A stretch of DNA of 5,017 bases from CAYMUB01 sp964393545 (GTDB taxonomy: Bacteria > Patescibacteriota > Microgenomatia > Daviesbacterales > UBA10151), in contig CAYMUB010000020.1 of NCBI GenBank assembly GCA_964393545.1, forward strand, positions 1 to 5,017. Direction: 5' to 3'. Position numbers and translations under genes: made by a program. How positions within the stretch are numbered: the first letter of the stretch is position 1; the number at the start of each line of letters is the position of its first letter. The notes under the pieces were generated by a model. It was not told the DNA's origin, searched no databases, and saw only the letters and a program-made list of their open reading frames with translations. Positions 1 through 5,017 of the stretch are shown piece by piece.

Positions 1-156
1 CAAGGAAATTTAGACTTAACTACATGGTTAATTAAATACAACTCATACCGACCGCATGAAGCTCTTGATTATGATACTCCACTGGAGTATGCTCAGAAAA
101 ACTTCTTTAGTAATGTGTTACCTATGTGGTCAGCCCACACAATGTTTGGTTATTGA
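1..156 (+). CDS. DDE transposase/integrase, C-terminal end (partial)
   Basis: Frame 1 is open from the first base to a TGA at 154-156, giving 51 residues of a protein that starts left of the window. It contains WLIKYNSYRPHEALDYDTPLEY-like sequence (residues 9-30), the well-known end of the integrase core (rve-type) domain in IS3/IS481-like transposases: a Tyr-Asn pair, then RPHEAL, then TPLEY. The catalytic DDE residues would lie upstream and are not visible. The tail ends with NVLPMWSAHTMFGY. The gene stops only 26 bases before the HMG-CoA reductase start, on the same strand, so transcription from it could run into the operon. No terminal inverted repeat can be defined, because the left end is missing. 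The family call is firm; the exact IS family and whether the full gene is intact are unknown. Confidence 0.82.
   Translation, partial: QGNLDLTTWLIKYNSYRPHEALDYDTPLEYAQKNFFSNVLPMWSAHTMFGY
74..90. repeat. 17-bp perfect palindrome inside the transposase end
   Basis: ATACTCCA (74-81) and TGGAGTAT (83-90) are exact inverted copies around one central C. It lies in the codons for the conserved DTPLEY part of the transposase and about 90 bases upstream of the HMG-CoA reductase start. It could serve as a binding site for a dimeric protein, but coding constraint and chance are equally good explanations. Only the symmetry itself is seen. Confidence 0.3.
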
Positions 157-174
157 TCCTTCTTCTGGTAAAAT
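146..174 (+). promoter_or_regulatory. Candidate extended -10 promoter of the mevalonate operon
   Basis: TGGTAAAAT at 166-174 fits an extended -10 element (TGn followed by a 5/6 match to TATAAT). A weak -35, TTGGTT at 146-151, lies 17 bases upstream and overlaps the last codons of the transposase. Transcription would start near 181-183, at or just before the ATG at 183, giving a leaderless or nearly leaderless mRNA. This agrees with the lack of any Shine-Dalgarno sequence before that ATG. The operon could instead be read from a promoter further upstream, through the transposase gene. Confidence 0.4.
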
Positions 175-182
175 TGCTTTCT

Positions 183-1334
183 ATGTCAAACAAAACCAGT
201 CTTCGTGACTTTTCTAAAGCTGCAACCAGACGGGAATATTTAGAAAAAGAGTTAAATATTAATCTGGAAAAGATAGGTAATTTTGCATTTGAAGAAGAAC
301 AAGTCACTGGTAGGAATATTGAGAATTTAATTGGCGCTACCCAAATCCCCTTAGGTGTGGCCGGACCAATCGTTCTACAAACCACCAACCACCAACCACC
401 AACCTATTACCTTCCCTTAGCAACTACTGAGGGAGCTTTGGTGGCTTCAATCTCCCGGGGATGTAAGGCTGTGACAGAAGCAGGAGGAGCCAAAGTTTTT
501 ATAGAAGATGTGGGGCAAACCCGCGGACCAGTATTTAAGATTAAGGATTTGGAACATGGGAATAAAACTAAAACTTGGATTGAGAATAATTTTACAGCTC
601 TGCTTTCTACAACTTCCAAAACTTCAGCCCACTTAAAACTTCTAAAAACTACAGTTACTTTAGTTGGAATTAATCTTTTTGTCCGTTTCCAATATTCAAC
701 AGATGAAGCAATGGGTATGAATATGGTCACAATTGCTACTACTGAGGCTGTAAAGTTAATTGAGCAGAAAACAAAAGCAAAATGTGTATCTTTAGCTGGT
801 AATTTTGATATAGACAAAAAGCCTGCCTGGTTAAACTTTATCGAAGGTCGGGGTAAAAGAGTCTGGGCAGAAGTTATTTTATCAAAACAGATAATTAAAG
901 AAGTTTTAAAAACCACTCCTCAAAAAATTCAAGAAGTGGTTTATAGAAAAAATCTTTTGGGCTCTATTATGAGTGGATCTTTGGGCTTTAATGCTCACTT
1001 TGCCAATATTATTGCTGCCCTGTTTATAGCTACAGGTCAGGATCCGGCCCATGTGGTGGAAGGCAGCCTGGGTGTTACCACTGCTGAAAGTTTAGAAAAT
1101 GAAGATCTACATTTTTCTATCTACCTACCCTCTTTAATAGTAGGTACTGTGGGAGGCGGGACTCATCTGCCAACCCAGAAAGAAGCTTTAAAAATTATGA
1201 ATGTATCAAGTGTGCTAGAATATGCCCAGGTTGCAGGTGCTGCAGTTTTGGCTGGTGAGTTATCCTTAATCGCGAGTTTATCTGAAGGCACACTAGCAAA
1301 AGCCCATCAGAGATTAGGAAGAAAGGGAAAATGA
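183..1334 (+). CDS. hmgA: Hydroxymethylglutaryl-CoA reductase (class I-like)
   Basis: A 383-residue soluble HMG-CoA reductase, which reduces HMG-CoA to mevalonate with two NAD(P)H. Visible motifs are ENLIG (47-51, HMG-CoA binding), TTEG with catalytic Glu83, DEAMGMN (174-180, cofactor region), DKKP with catalytic Lys212, GQDP with Asp287, GTVGGGT (321-327, dinucleotide binding) and catalytic His375 in LAKAHQR near the C-terminus. The TTEGALVAS and DKKPAWLNFIEGRGK stretches resemble class I (archaeal/eukaryotic) enzymes more than class II. The ATG at 183 is chosen because it gives the normal archaeal-type N-terminus. An in-frame ATG at 126 would overlap the transposase end by 31 bases and add a hydrophobic stretch the family does not need. 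No Shine-Dalgarno sequence precedes 183. Residues 67-74 are encoded by a heptamer repeat. The stop overlaps the next start as ATGA. Confidence 0.95.
   Translation: MSNKTSLRDFSKAATRREYLEKELNINLEKIGNFAFEEEQVTGRNIENLIGATQIPLGVAGPIVLQTTNHQPPTYYLPLATTEGALVASISRGCKAVTEAGGAKVFIEDVGQTRGPVFKIKDLEHGNKTKTWIENNFTALLSTTSKTSAHLKLLKTTVTLVGINLFVRFQYSTDEAMGMNMVTIATTEAVKLIEQKTKAKCVSLAGNFDIDKKPAWLNFIEGRGKRVWAEVILSKQIIKEVLKTTPQKIQEVVYRKNLLGSIMSGSLGFNAHFANIIAALFIATGQDPAHVVEGSLGVTTAESLENEDLHFSIYLPSLIVGTVGGGTHLPTQKEALKIMNVSSVLEYAQVAGAAVLAGELSLIASLSEGTLAKAHQRLGRKGK
381..404 (+). repeat. 7-bp tandem repeat (ACCACCA, about 3.4 copies) inside the HMG-CoA reductase gene
   Basis: Three exact ACCACCA units (381-387, 388-394, 395-401) are followed by ACC. 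The tract has no G or T on the + strand and stands out from the AT-rich gene. It encodes TTNHQPPT, residues 67-74, in the short turn between GPIVLQ and the YYLPLATTEG strand, where sequence is likely to be tolerated. The unit is not a multiple of three, so gain or loss of one copy would shift the reading frame. Confidence 0.85.
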
Positions 1335-2374
1335 TTGGCATTGTTTCATATGGGGCCTATATTCCCATGTTTAGAATAAAACCCTCCCAGATTGCCCATG
1401 CCTGGGGCAAAGTGGCAGATGAGGTGGAAAAATCCTTAGGAGTATTTGAAAAAGCAGTAGCATCTGTTGATGAAGATGCAGTTACTTTAGCAGTTGAGGC
1501 AGCCAGCAGGGCTATTTTTAGTGTTGGTATGAACCCAAAAGATATAGCAGGCATTACCATTGGCTCAGAATCCCATCCTTATGCGGTTAAACCTTCTTCA
1601 ACAATTGTGGGAGAAATTTTGGGCATGGGTACTAATTATTTGGCTGCAGATTTGCAGTTTGCCTGCAAAGCTGGTACTGCCGGAATCCAACTTTTATCAG
1701 GTTTAGTTTCTCAAAACAAAGCTAAACTGGTTTTGGCTATTGGTTCTGATGTAGCTCAATCCAAACCATCAGATGTTTTAGAATATACAGCCTCCTCTGC
1801 TGCTGCTGCTTTTGTTTTAGGAAAAACAAACACTATTGCTAATATTTTGGATTTCACTTCTTACTCATCTGATACTCCTGATTTTTGGAGAAAAGATACG
1901 GAAAAATTCCCCTCCCATGCCGGCAGATTTACCGGCGGACCTGCTTACTTTGCCCATGTGTTGGGAGCTTCTAATCTAATGTTGAAAAAAGTTAAGATGG
2001 AGGCCAAAGATTTTGACTATGCCATCTTTCATATGCCAAATGCCAAATTTCCCAAGCAAGCAGCTAAAAAGTTAGGATTTTCAGAAGACCAACTTAATCC
2101 GGGCTTTATAGTCACTCAAATAGGCAACCCCTACTCTGCTTCATCCATGGTGGGTTTGGCAGCCACACTAGATGTTGCAAAACCTAAAGATAAAATCTTT
2201 ATGTGTTCTTATGGCTCTGGCGCAGGATCAGATGCTTTTGTATTTGAAGTAACTGATCAGATTCTAAATCATCAAAAGGCAAACAAAGATACAGTCAAAA
2301 AACAAATCCAAAACAAAATTTATATAGATTATTCATTAATTGCTAAAAATATTTTGACAAAATACAGAATATGA
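1331..2374 (+). CDS. mvaS: Hydroxymethylglutaryl-CoA synthase (archaeal type)
   Basis: A 347-residue thiolase-fold enzyme that condenses acetyl-CoA with acetoacetyl-CoA to form HMG-CoA. The catalytic triad is visible: Glu80 in GSESHPYAV, the acyl-accepting Cys112 in FACKAGTAGIQ, and His234 in FHMPNAKFP. The IGNPYSASSMVGLA motif (264-277) and the GSGAGSDAF loop (296-303) complete the active-site fold. ACKAGTA, the short length and the C-terminal YIDYSLIAKN tail identify the archaeal-type family rather than the longer eukaryotic/Gram-positive form, which has an ACYGGTA-like motif. The ATG overlaps the HMG-CoA reductase stop by four bases (ATGA), so translational coupling is likely; AGGAAGA at 1316-1322 is a plausible ribosome site 8 bases upstream. 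The stop overlaps the thiolase start in the same way. In archaea this enzyme works in a complex with the thiolase and a DUF35 protein, all of which are present here. Confidence 0.95.
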   Translation: MIGIVSYGAYIPMFRIKPSQIAHAWGKVADEVEKSLGVFEKAVASVDEDAVTLAVEAASRAIFSVGMNPKDIAGITIGSESHPYAVKPSSTIVGEILGMGTNYLAADLQFACKAGTAGIQLLSGLVSQNKAKLVLAIGSDVAQSKPSDVLEYTASSAAAAFVLGKTNTIANILDFTSYSSDTPDFWRKDTEKFPSHAGRFTGGPAYFAHVLGASNLMLKKVKMEAKDFDYAIFHMPNAKFPKQAAKKLGFSEDQLNPGFIVTQIGNPYSASSMVGLAATLDVAKPKDKIFMCSYGSGAGSDAFVFEVTDQILNHQKANKDTVKKQIQNKIYIDYSLIAKNILTKYRI

Positions 2375-3504
2375 AGATTAAGGTATTAGGCACAGGTTTA
2401 ACAAAATTCGGCGAACTTTGGGATAAATCTTTACTCGATTTAGCCCAAGAAGCCTCAATGGAGGCTATCAAAGAATCAAATCTATCTACAGATAAGATAG
2501 AAGCTGTATTTGTGGCTAATATGATTCATGGTAAATTATCAGGTCAGGATCACTTAGGTGCTTTAATTGCTTCCAGTTTGGGTATTAAAGGCGCCTCATT
2601 CAGGATAGAAGGTGCTTGCGCCTCAGGGGGATTAGCAGTTCATCTGGCTATCCAACCACTCCTGGCTGGAACTTATAAAAATGTTTTAGTAGTTGGTGTG
2701 GAAAAAATGACAGATGTGCCAACATCAGATATTTCAACAGCCTTAATGGGAGCAGGATCAGAGGCAGAAAGAAAAGCCGGGTTAACTTTCCCGGCTCTTT
2801 ATGCTTTAATGGCCAAAGCTCACATTGCAAAATATGGCACCACCAGAGTTCATATGGCCCAAGTGGCAGTAAAAAATCATTTTCATGCTTCTTTAAACGA
2901 GAAGGCTCAATTCCCATATGAGGTAAGTTTAGAAAAAGTTTTAGAAAGCCCTGTTATTTCTACACCCTTTACTTTATTTGATGTTTCCCCTATTACAGAT
3001 GGTGCAGGAGCTGTTGTCTTAACTTCTGATATTTCTACTCCAGGAGTCTATATCACAGGTTCAGCTGTGGCTACAGATACTGTTGATCTGGCTCAAAGAA
3101 AAAGTTTAACAGAAATTGTGGCCACCAAAGAAGCCTCCCAAAAAGCTTTGAAACAAGCAGGAGTGGAAACATCTGATATTAAAGTAGCAGAAGTACATGA
3201 TTGTTTTACTATTGCTGAAATACTGGCTATGGAAGATTTAGGTTTTTGTAAAAAAGGAGAAGGCGGAGATTTTGTAGCAAAGGGTATAACTAGATTAGGA
3301 GGAAGGATGCCAGTTAATACTTCAGGAGGTTTAAAAGCTTGTGGCCATCCTGTCGCAGCCACAGGTGTAAAACAAATCATAGAAGTTACTCACCAGCTGC
3401 AAAATAGGGCTGGTAAAAGACAGGTTATGGGTGCAAATATTGGACTAACTCACAATGTAGGAGGTTCTGGAGCAACAGTGGTTGTACATGTATTACAAAG
3501 TTAA
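2371..3504 (+). CDS. Acetyl-CoA acetyltransferase (archaeal, SCP2-like thiolase)
   Basis: A 377-residue thiolase, expected to condense two acetyl-CoA into acetoacetyl-CoA, the first step of the pathway. The nucleophilic Cys83 lies in EGACASGGLA, followed by the KAGLTFPALYALMA segment (135-148) typical of this subfamily. His276 lies in EVHDCFT, and His326 with Cys324 in the LKACGHPVAATG loop. The C-terminal motif is NIGLTHNVGGSG (356-367), with HNVGGSG in place of the CxGGGxG of classical biosynthetic thiolases, as is usual in SCP2-like/archaeal enzymes. The start overlaps the HMG-CoA synthase stop (ATGA); I see no Shine-Dalgarno sequence, so coupling probably drives its translation. The family is often annotated only as a lipid-transfer protein/thiolase; the gene order fixes the role. 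Length is normal and no active-site residue appears to be missing. Confidence 0.93.
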   Translation: MKIKVLGTGLTKFGELWDKSLLDLAQEASMEAIKESNLSTDKIEAVFVANMIHGKLSGQDHLGALIASSLGIKGASFRIEGACASGGLAVHLAIQPLLAGTYKNVLVVGVEKMTDVPTSDISTALMGAGSEAERKAGLTFPALYALMAKAHIAKYGTTRVHMAQVAVKNHFHASLNEKAQFPYEVSLEKVLESPVISTPFTLFDVSPITDGAGAVVLTSDISTPGVYITGSAVATDTVDLAQRKSLTEIVATKEASQKALKQAGVETSDIKVAEVHDCFTIAEILAMEDLGFCKKGEGGDFVAKGITRLGGRMPVNTSGGLKACGHPVAATGVKQIIEVTHQLQNRAGKRQVMGANIGLTHNVGGSGATVVVHVLQS

Positions 3505-3553
3505 AAGGCAAAAGTAAAAAGGAAAAATTTTTTTACTTTGAATTTTTTACTTT
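3497..3553. repeat. AT-rich nested inverted repeat in the thiolase-DUF35 gap
   Basis: The only real gap inside the operon (3505-3563) holds four copies of one 10-mer, two in each direction. AAAGTAAAAA (3511-3520) pairs exactly with TTTTTACTTT (3530-3539) around a 9-base loop. Outside it, AAAGTTAAAA (3497-3506, reaching into the last thiolase codons) pairs with a second TTTTTACTTT (3544-3553) with one mismatch; a 4-by-4 internal loop separates the stems. The stems are almost all A-T pairs, so an efficient intrinsic terminator is unlikely despite the T runs. It may be an intergenic repeat, a weak attenuator or an mRNA processing site. The symmetry is seen directly; the function is not known. 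Confidence 0.6.
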
Positions 3554-3563
3554 AAACTTAAAT

Positions 3564-3860
3564 ATGAACAGTCCAGTTACTATTTGGCGGGCCCATAAGA
3601 CCTTGCATAATTACCTAAATAAAGTGGGTAAGCTAATTGTTTGGACTAAGATATTGGTCCCTCCTGCTGGGTTTGAACATGAAGCCCCTTATCTAGTAGG
3701 AATTATTCAATTTGCAGGTGAAAGATTACCTTTACAAATTGTGGATTGTGAGGAAAAAGATCTAAAGCCAAATAAAAAAGTTATCACAGTGATCAGAAAA
3801 ATTGGTAAAGCAAAATCAGAAGATGTAATTGAATATGGAGTAAAGGTCAAACCATTATGA
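3564..3860 (+). CDS. Short DUF35-type OB-fold protein, likely thiolase/HMG-CoA synthase partner
   Basis: A 98-residue protein recognised as the OB-fold part of DUF35 (acyl-CoA-associated OB-fold family). It has an N-terminal Trp-Arg (residues 8-9, IWRAHK), then GKLIVWTKILVPPAGFEHEAPY (22-43), matching the family's GkG.v..yT.i..pP.gf...aPY pattern, then RLPLQIVDC and a closing IEYGVKVKP. In archaea such proteins bridge acetoacetyl-CoA thiolase and HMG-CoA synthase and help form a shared CoA site; the position just after both genes supports that role here. The four-cysteine zinc ribbon normally found between the N-terminal helix and the OB-fold is absent: about 12 residues link WRAHK to the OB-fold, and Cys62 is the only cysteine. 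The start follows an AT-rich gap with no Shine-Dalgarno sequence; the stop overlaps the next ATG. The family call is good; the bridging role is inferred. Confidence 0.82.
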   Translation: MNSPVTIWRAHKTLHNYLNKVGKLIVWTKILVPPAGFEHEAPYLVGIIQFAGERLPLQIVDCEEKDLKPNKKVITVIRKIGKAKSEDVIEYGVKVKPL

Positions 3861-4828
3861 TCAAAGTTTCAGCTCCTTGTAAAATTCACCTCTTAGGTGA
3901 ACATGCTGTTGTATATGGAAAACCAGCCATACTAACCTCTGTTGATTTAAGAATTACTGTGACCATATCCCCTGCCAGTCATCCCCAACTTGATTTTGGA
4001 TCCAAACAATTAAAAAAAATCATTGAACCCATTATTAAAAAATATCTTAAACTTAAGGTTATTCCACCTTATAAATTAGCAGTTGCCTCTCAAATCCCCA
4101 TTGGTGCAGGTTTAGGATCATCTGGAGCAGTTTCTGCCACTTTTATTGCTGCATTGCTTTCATTTTTAAAAGTAAAATGGGATCTAAATCTTATTAATAA
4201 ATTAGCTTATGAGGCAGAAAAAGTATTTCATGGTAATCCTTCTGGAGCTGATCCAGCTACAGTTATTTTTGGAGGATTAATCTGGTTTAGAAAAGAAACA
4301 CCACCTGCCCGCAATGCTAGCGCAAGCGTTGCAGGCGGGGATTTAAAAACTATTCATCAGCTCCCCTATTCTATTCCAAATAATCTTTCTAAAAACTTTG
4401 TGATTTTAAGTACTGGTACTCCAAAACAAACTACCAAAGAGATGGTAATCTTTGTTAAAAATTTGTCTGATAAAAAACCAAAACTAGTAAATAGATTCTT
4501 AGAAGATCAAGAAAAATTAGTCAAAGAATTACTCCCTGTTATTCAAGAAGGGAATGAAAAAGAGTTTATTAGAATCATTAAAGAAGGAGAAAGAAACTTA
4601 GAAAGTATTGGGGTTGCTTCTAAATTCTCTCAGAATATTATTAGGAAAATAGAACAAGCTGGGGGTGCTGCTAAAATCTGTGGTGCCGGAGCAACTGATG
4701 GCCCAACCGGAGTATTGCTTTGTTACCATCCTACTCCCTCTACTATCAAGGGTATTGCTAAATCTTTTAATTTGGCCTATTTTCAAGCTAAACTAGGGGT
4801 AGAAGGATTAAGAAAAGAAAATGTCTAA
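3857..4828 (+). CDS. mvk: Mevalonate kinase (GHMP kinase family)
   Basis: A 323-residue GHMP kinase, expected to phosphorylate mevalonate with ATP to 5-phosphomevalonate. Motif 1 is SAPCKIHLLGEHAVVYG (5-21) with Lys9; motif 2, the ATP-binding loop, is PIGAGLGSSGA (81-91); the catalytic Asp132 is in NPSGAD; motif 3 is KICGAGATDGPTGVLL (273-288). GEHAVVYG and PSGAD favour mevalonate kinase over phosphomevalonate kinase. Two details are unusual: Cys8 replaces the common Gly of APGK, and motif 3 reads GAGATDGPTG rather than the usual GAGGGG-like loop. Residues 150-161 (PARNASASVAGG) are encoded by an inserted GC-rich palindrome, in a loop after GGLIWFRKE. The start overlaps the DUF35 stop (ATGA); AAAGGT at 3842-3847 is a possible ribosome site. 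A second, similar kinase follows directly, so division of labour between the two is unresolved. Confidence 0.88.
   Translation: MIKVSAPCKIHLLGEHAVVYGKPAILTSVDLRITVTISPASHPQLDFGSKQLKKIIEPIIKKYLKLKVIPPYKLAVASQIPIGAGLGSSGAVSATFIAALLSFLKVKWDLNLINKLAYEAEKVFHGNPSGADPATVIFGGLIWFRKETPPARNASASVAGGDLKTIHQLPYSIPNNLSKNFVILSTGTPKQTTKEMVIFVKNLSDKKPKLVNRFLEDQEKLVKELLPVIQEGNEKEFIRIIKEGERNLESIGVASKFSQNIIRKIEQAGGAAKICGAGATDGPTGVLLCYHPTPSTIKGIAKSFNLAYFQAKLGVEGLRKENV
4304..4339. repeat. 36-bp GC-rich palindromic element inserted in frame in the mevalonate kinase gene
   Basis: CCTGCCCGCAATGCT (4304-4318) and AGCGTTGCAGGCGGG (4325-4339) form a 15-position stem with one C-A mismatch and two G-T wobbles around a 6-base loop, AGCGCA. 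GC content is 25/36 (69%) in a strongly AT-rich gene. The element begins and ends on codon boundaries and encodes 12 residues, PARNASASVAGG (150-161), between FRKETP and DLKTIHQL. Small size, strong symmetry, foreign composition and location in an exposed linker all suggest a REP-like or RPE-like mobile palindrome rather than ordinary coding sequence. Confidence 0.75.
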
Positions 4829-5017
4829 GAAGATTACTGTTTCAGCACCGGGGAAATTAATGCTTTTGGGAGAACATGCTGTGGTGTATGGCAGACCTTG
4901 TATTGTCACAGCTGTTTCACAAAGAATGGAAGCTACAGTTGAACTAATTAATGAACCTATTTTTCAACTTGATGCTCCAGACGTTAGAGTAACTGACTAT
5001 AAAAAGCCTATGAAAGA
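4821..5017 (+). CDS. Second mevalonate-kinase-like GHMP kinase, N-terminal part
   Basis: Sixty-five codons are visible before the window ends. The N-terminus has the canonical GHMP motif 1: VSAPGKLMLLGEHAVVYGRP (7-26) with Lys12, followed by CIVTAVSQRMEATVEL. This is very like the start of the preceding kinase (VSAP-K--LLGEHAVVYG-P is shared) but keeps the Gly that the first one has changed to Cys. GEHAVVYGRP again resembles mevalonate kinase; in this operon position it could be mevalonate kinase itself, a phosphomevalonate kinase recruited from a mevalonate kinase ancestor, or another mevalonate-phosphate kinase. The ATG at 4821 overlaps the first kinase's end by eight bases in a different frame, with GAAGGA at 4802-4807 as a distant ribosome site candidate. 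The catalytic Asp and ATP-loop motifs lie outside the window, so substrate cannot be decided. Confidence 0.85.
   Translation, partial: MSKKITVSAPGKLMLLGEHAVVYGRPCIVTAVSQRMEATVELINEPIFQLDAPDVRVTDYKKPMK

Noticed and set aside
126..182. In-frame upstream ATG for HMG-CoA reductase, adding a hydrophobic VWLLILLLVKLLS stretch that looks like a membrane anchor
   Set aside because: It would overlap the transposase reading frame by 31 bases; the hydrophobicity comes from the +1-shifted reading of that gene and the gap. The ATG at 183 gives the normal soluble N-terminus of the family.
407..916. Long minus-strand open frame opposite HMG-CoA reductase, and similar shorter ones opposite the other genes
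   Set aside because: They lie fully antisense to strongly conserved enzymes, have no recognisable motif and no ribosome site, and are explained as shadows of the real genes.
910..942. Inverted repeat AAACCACT/AGTGGTTT in the HMG-CoA reductase gene
   Set aside because: Short arms with a 17-base loop inside ordinary coding sequence; expected by chance in a 5-kb window.
1919..1936. Small GCCGG/CCGGC hairpin in the HMG-CoA synthase gene
   Set aside because: Only five pairs, within conserved coding sequence; no supporting context.
2775..2796. Perfect 7-bp GC stem (AGCCGGG/CCCGGCT) with an 8-base loop followed by CTTT, resembling a terminator
   Set aside because: It lies in the middle of the thiolase gene, in codons for the conserved KAGLTFPAL segment, with no proper T run after it.
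3538..3563. Possible separate promoter before the DUF35 gene (TTGAAT and TTAAAT)
   Set aside because: The spacing is only 14 bases and both boxes are weak in a sequence so AT-rich that such matches are expected; the repeat structure explains the gap better.
1..5017. CRISPR array, tRNA, rRNA or riboswitch
   Set aside because: No regularly spaced repeats, no cloverleaf-like sequence and no gene-free stretch longer than about 60 bases were seen.

Overview
The window holds most of the upper part of a mevalonate (isoprenoid precursor) pathway operon, all on the + strand, preceded by the 3' end of a DDE-type transposase/integrase gene. The pathway proteins are of archaeal type: a short HMG-CoA synthase with an ACKAGTA active-site motif, an SCP2-like thiolase with HDCF and CGHP motifs, a DUF35 OB-fold partner and GHMP kinases. 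The DNA is AT-rich, genes overlap by 4-8 bases, Shine-Dalgarno sequences are weak or absent, and TGA is a true stop (three ATGA stop/start overlaps). Together with the adjacent transposase and the small inserted repeats, this best fits a Candidate Phyla Radiation (Patescibacteria) genome, perhaps Microgenomates. An archaeon is the main alternative. This placement is inference; no rRNA or marker gene is present.

Layout: 1-156, C-terminal end of a transposase. 157-182, a 26-base gap with an extended -10 promoter candidate placed so that the HMG-CoA reductase mRNA would have almost no leader. 183-1334, HMG-CoA reductase. 1331-2374, HMG-CoA synthase. 2371-3504, acetoacetyl-CoA thiolase. 3505-3563, the only real gap inside the operon, filled by an AT-rich nested inverted repeat. 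3564-3860, a short DUF35 OB-fold protein without the usual zinc ribbon. 3857-4828, mevalonate kinase. 4821 to the window end, the start of a second mevalonate-kinase-like GHMP kinase. No gene-free stretch exceeds 60 bases.

Together: the thiolase condenses two acetyl-CoA to acetoacetyl-CoA, HMG-CoA synthase adds a third acetyl group, and the DUF35 protein probably holds these two enzymes together, as in the archaeal channelling complex. HMG-CoA reductase then makes mevalonate, and the kinases begin its phosphorylation towards isopentenyl diphosphate. The later enzymes probably lie past the right edge.

The core pathway is well known and I see no wholly new system. The unusual points are: a 36-bp GC-rich palindrome inserted exactly in frame in the mevalonate kinase gene; a 7-bp tandem repeat in the HMG-CoA reductase gene; the zinc-ribbon-less DUF35 partner; the tandem mevalonate-kinase-like genes, the first with altered active-site loops; and the nested AT-rich stem before the DUF35 gene.
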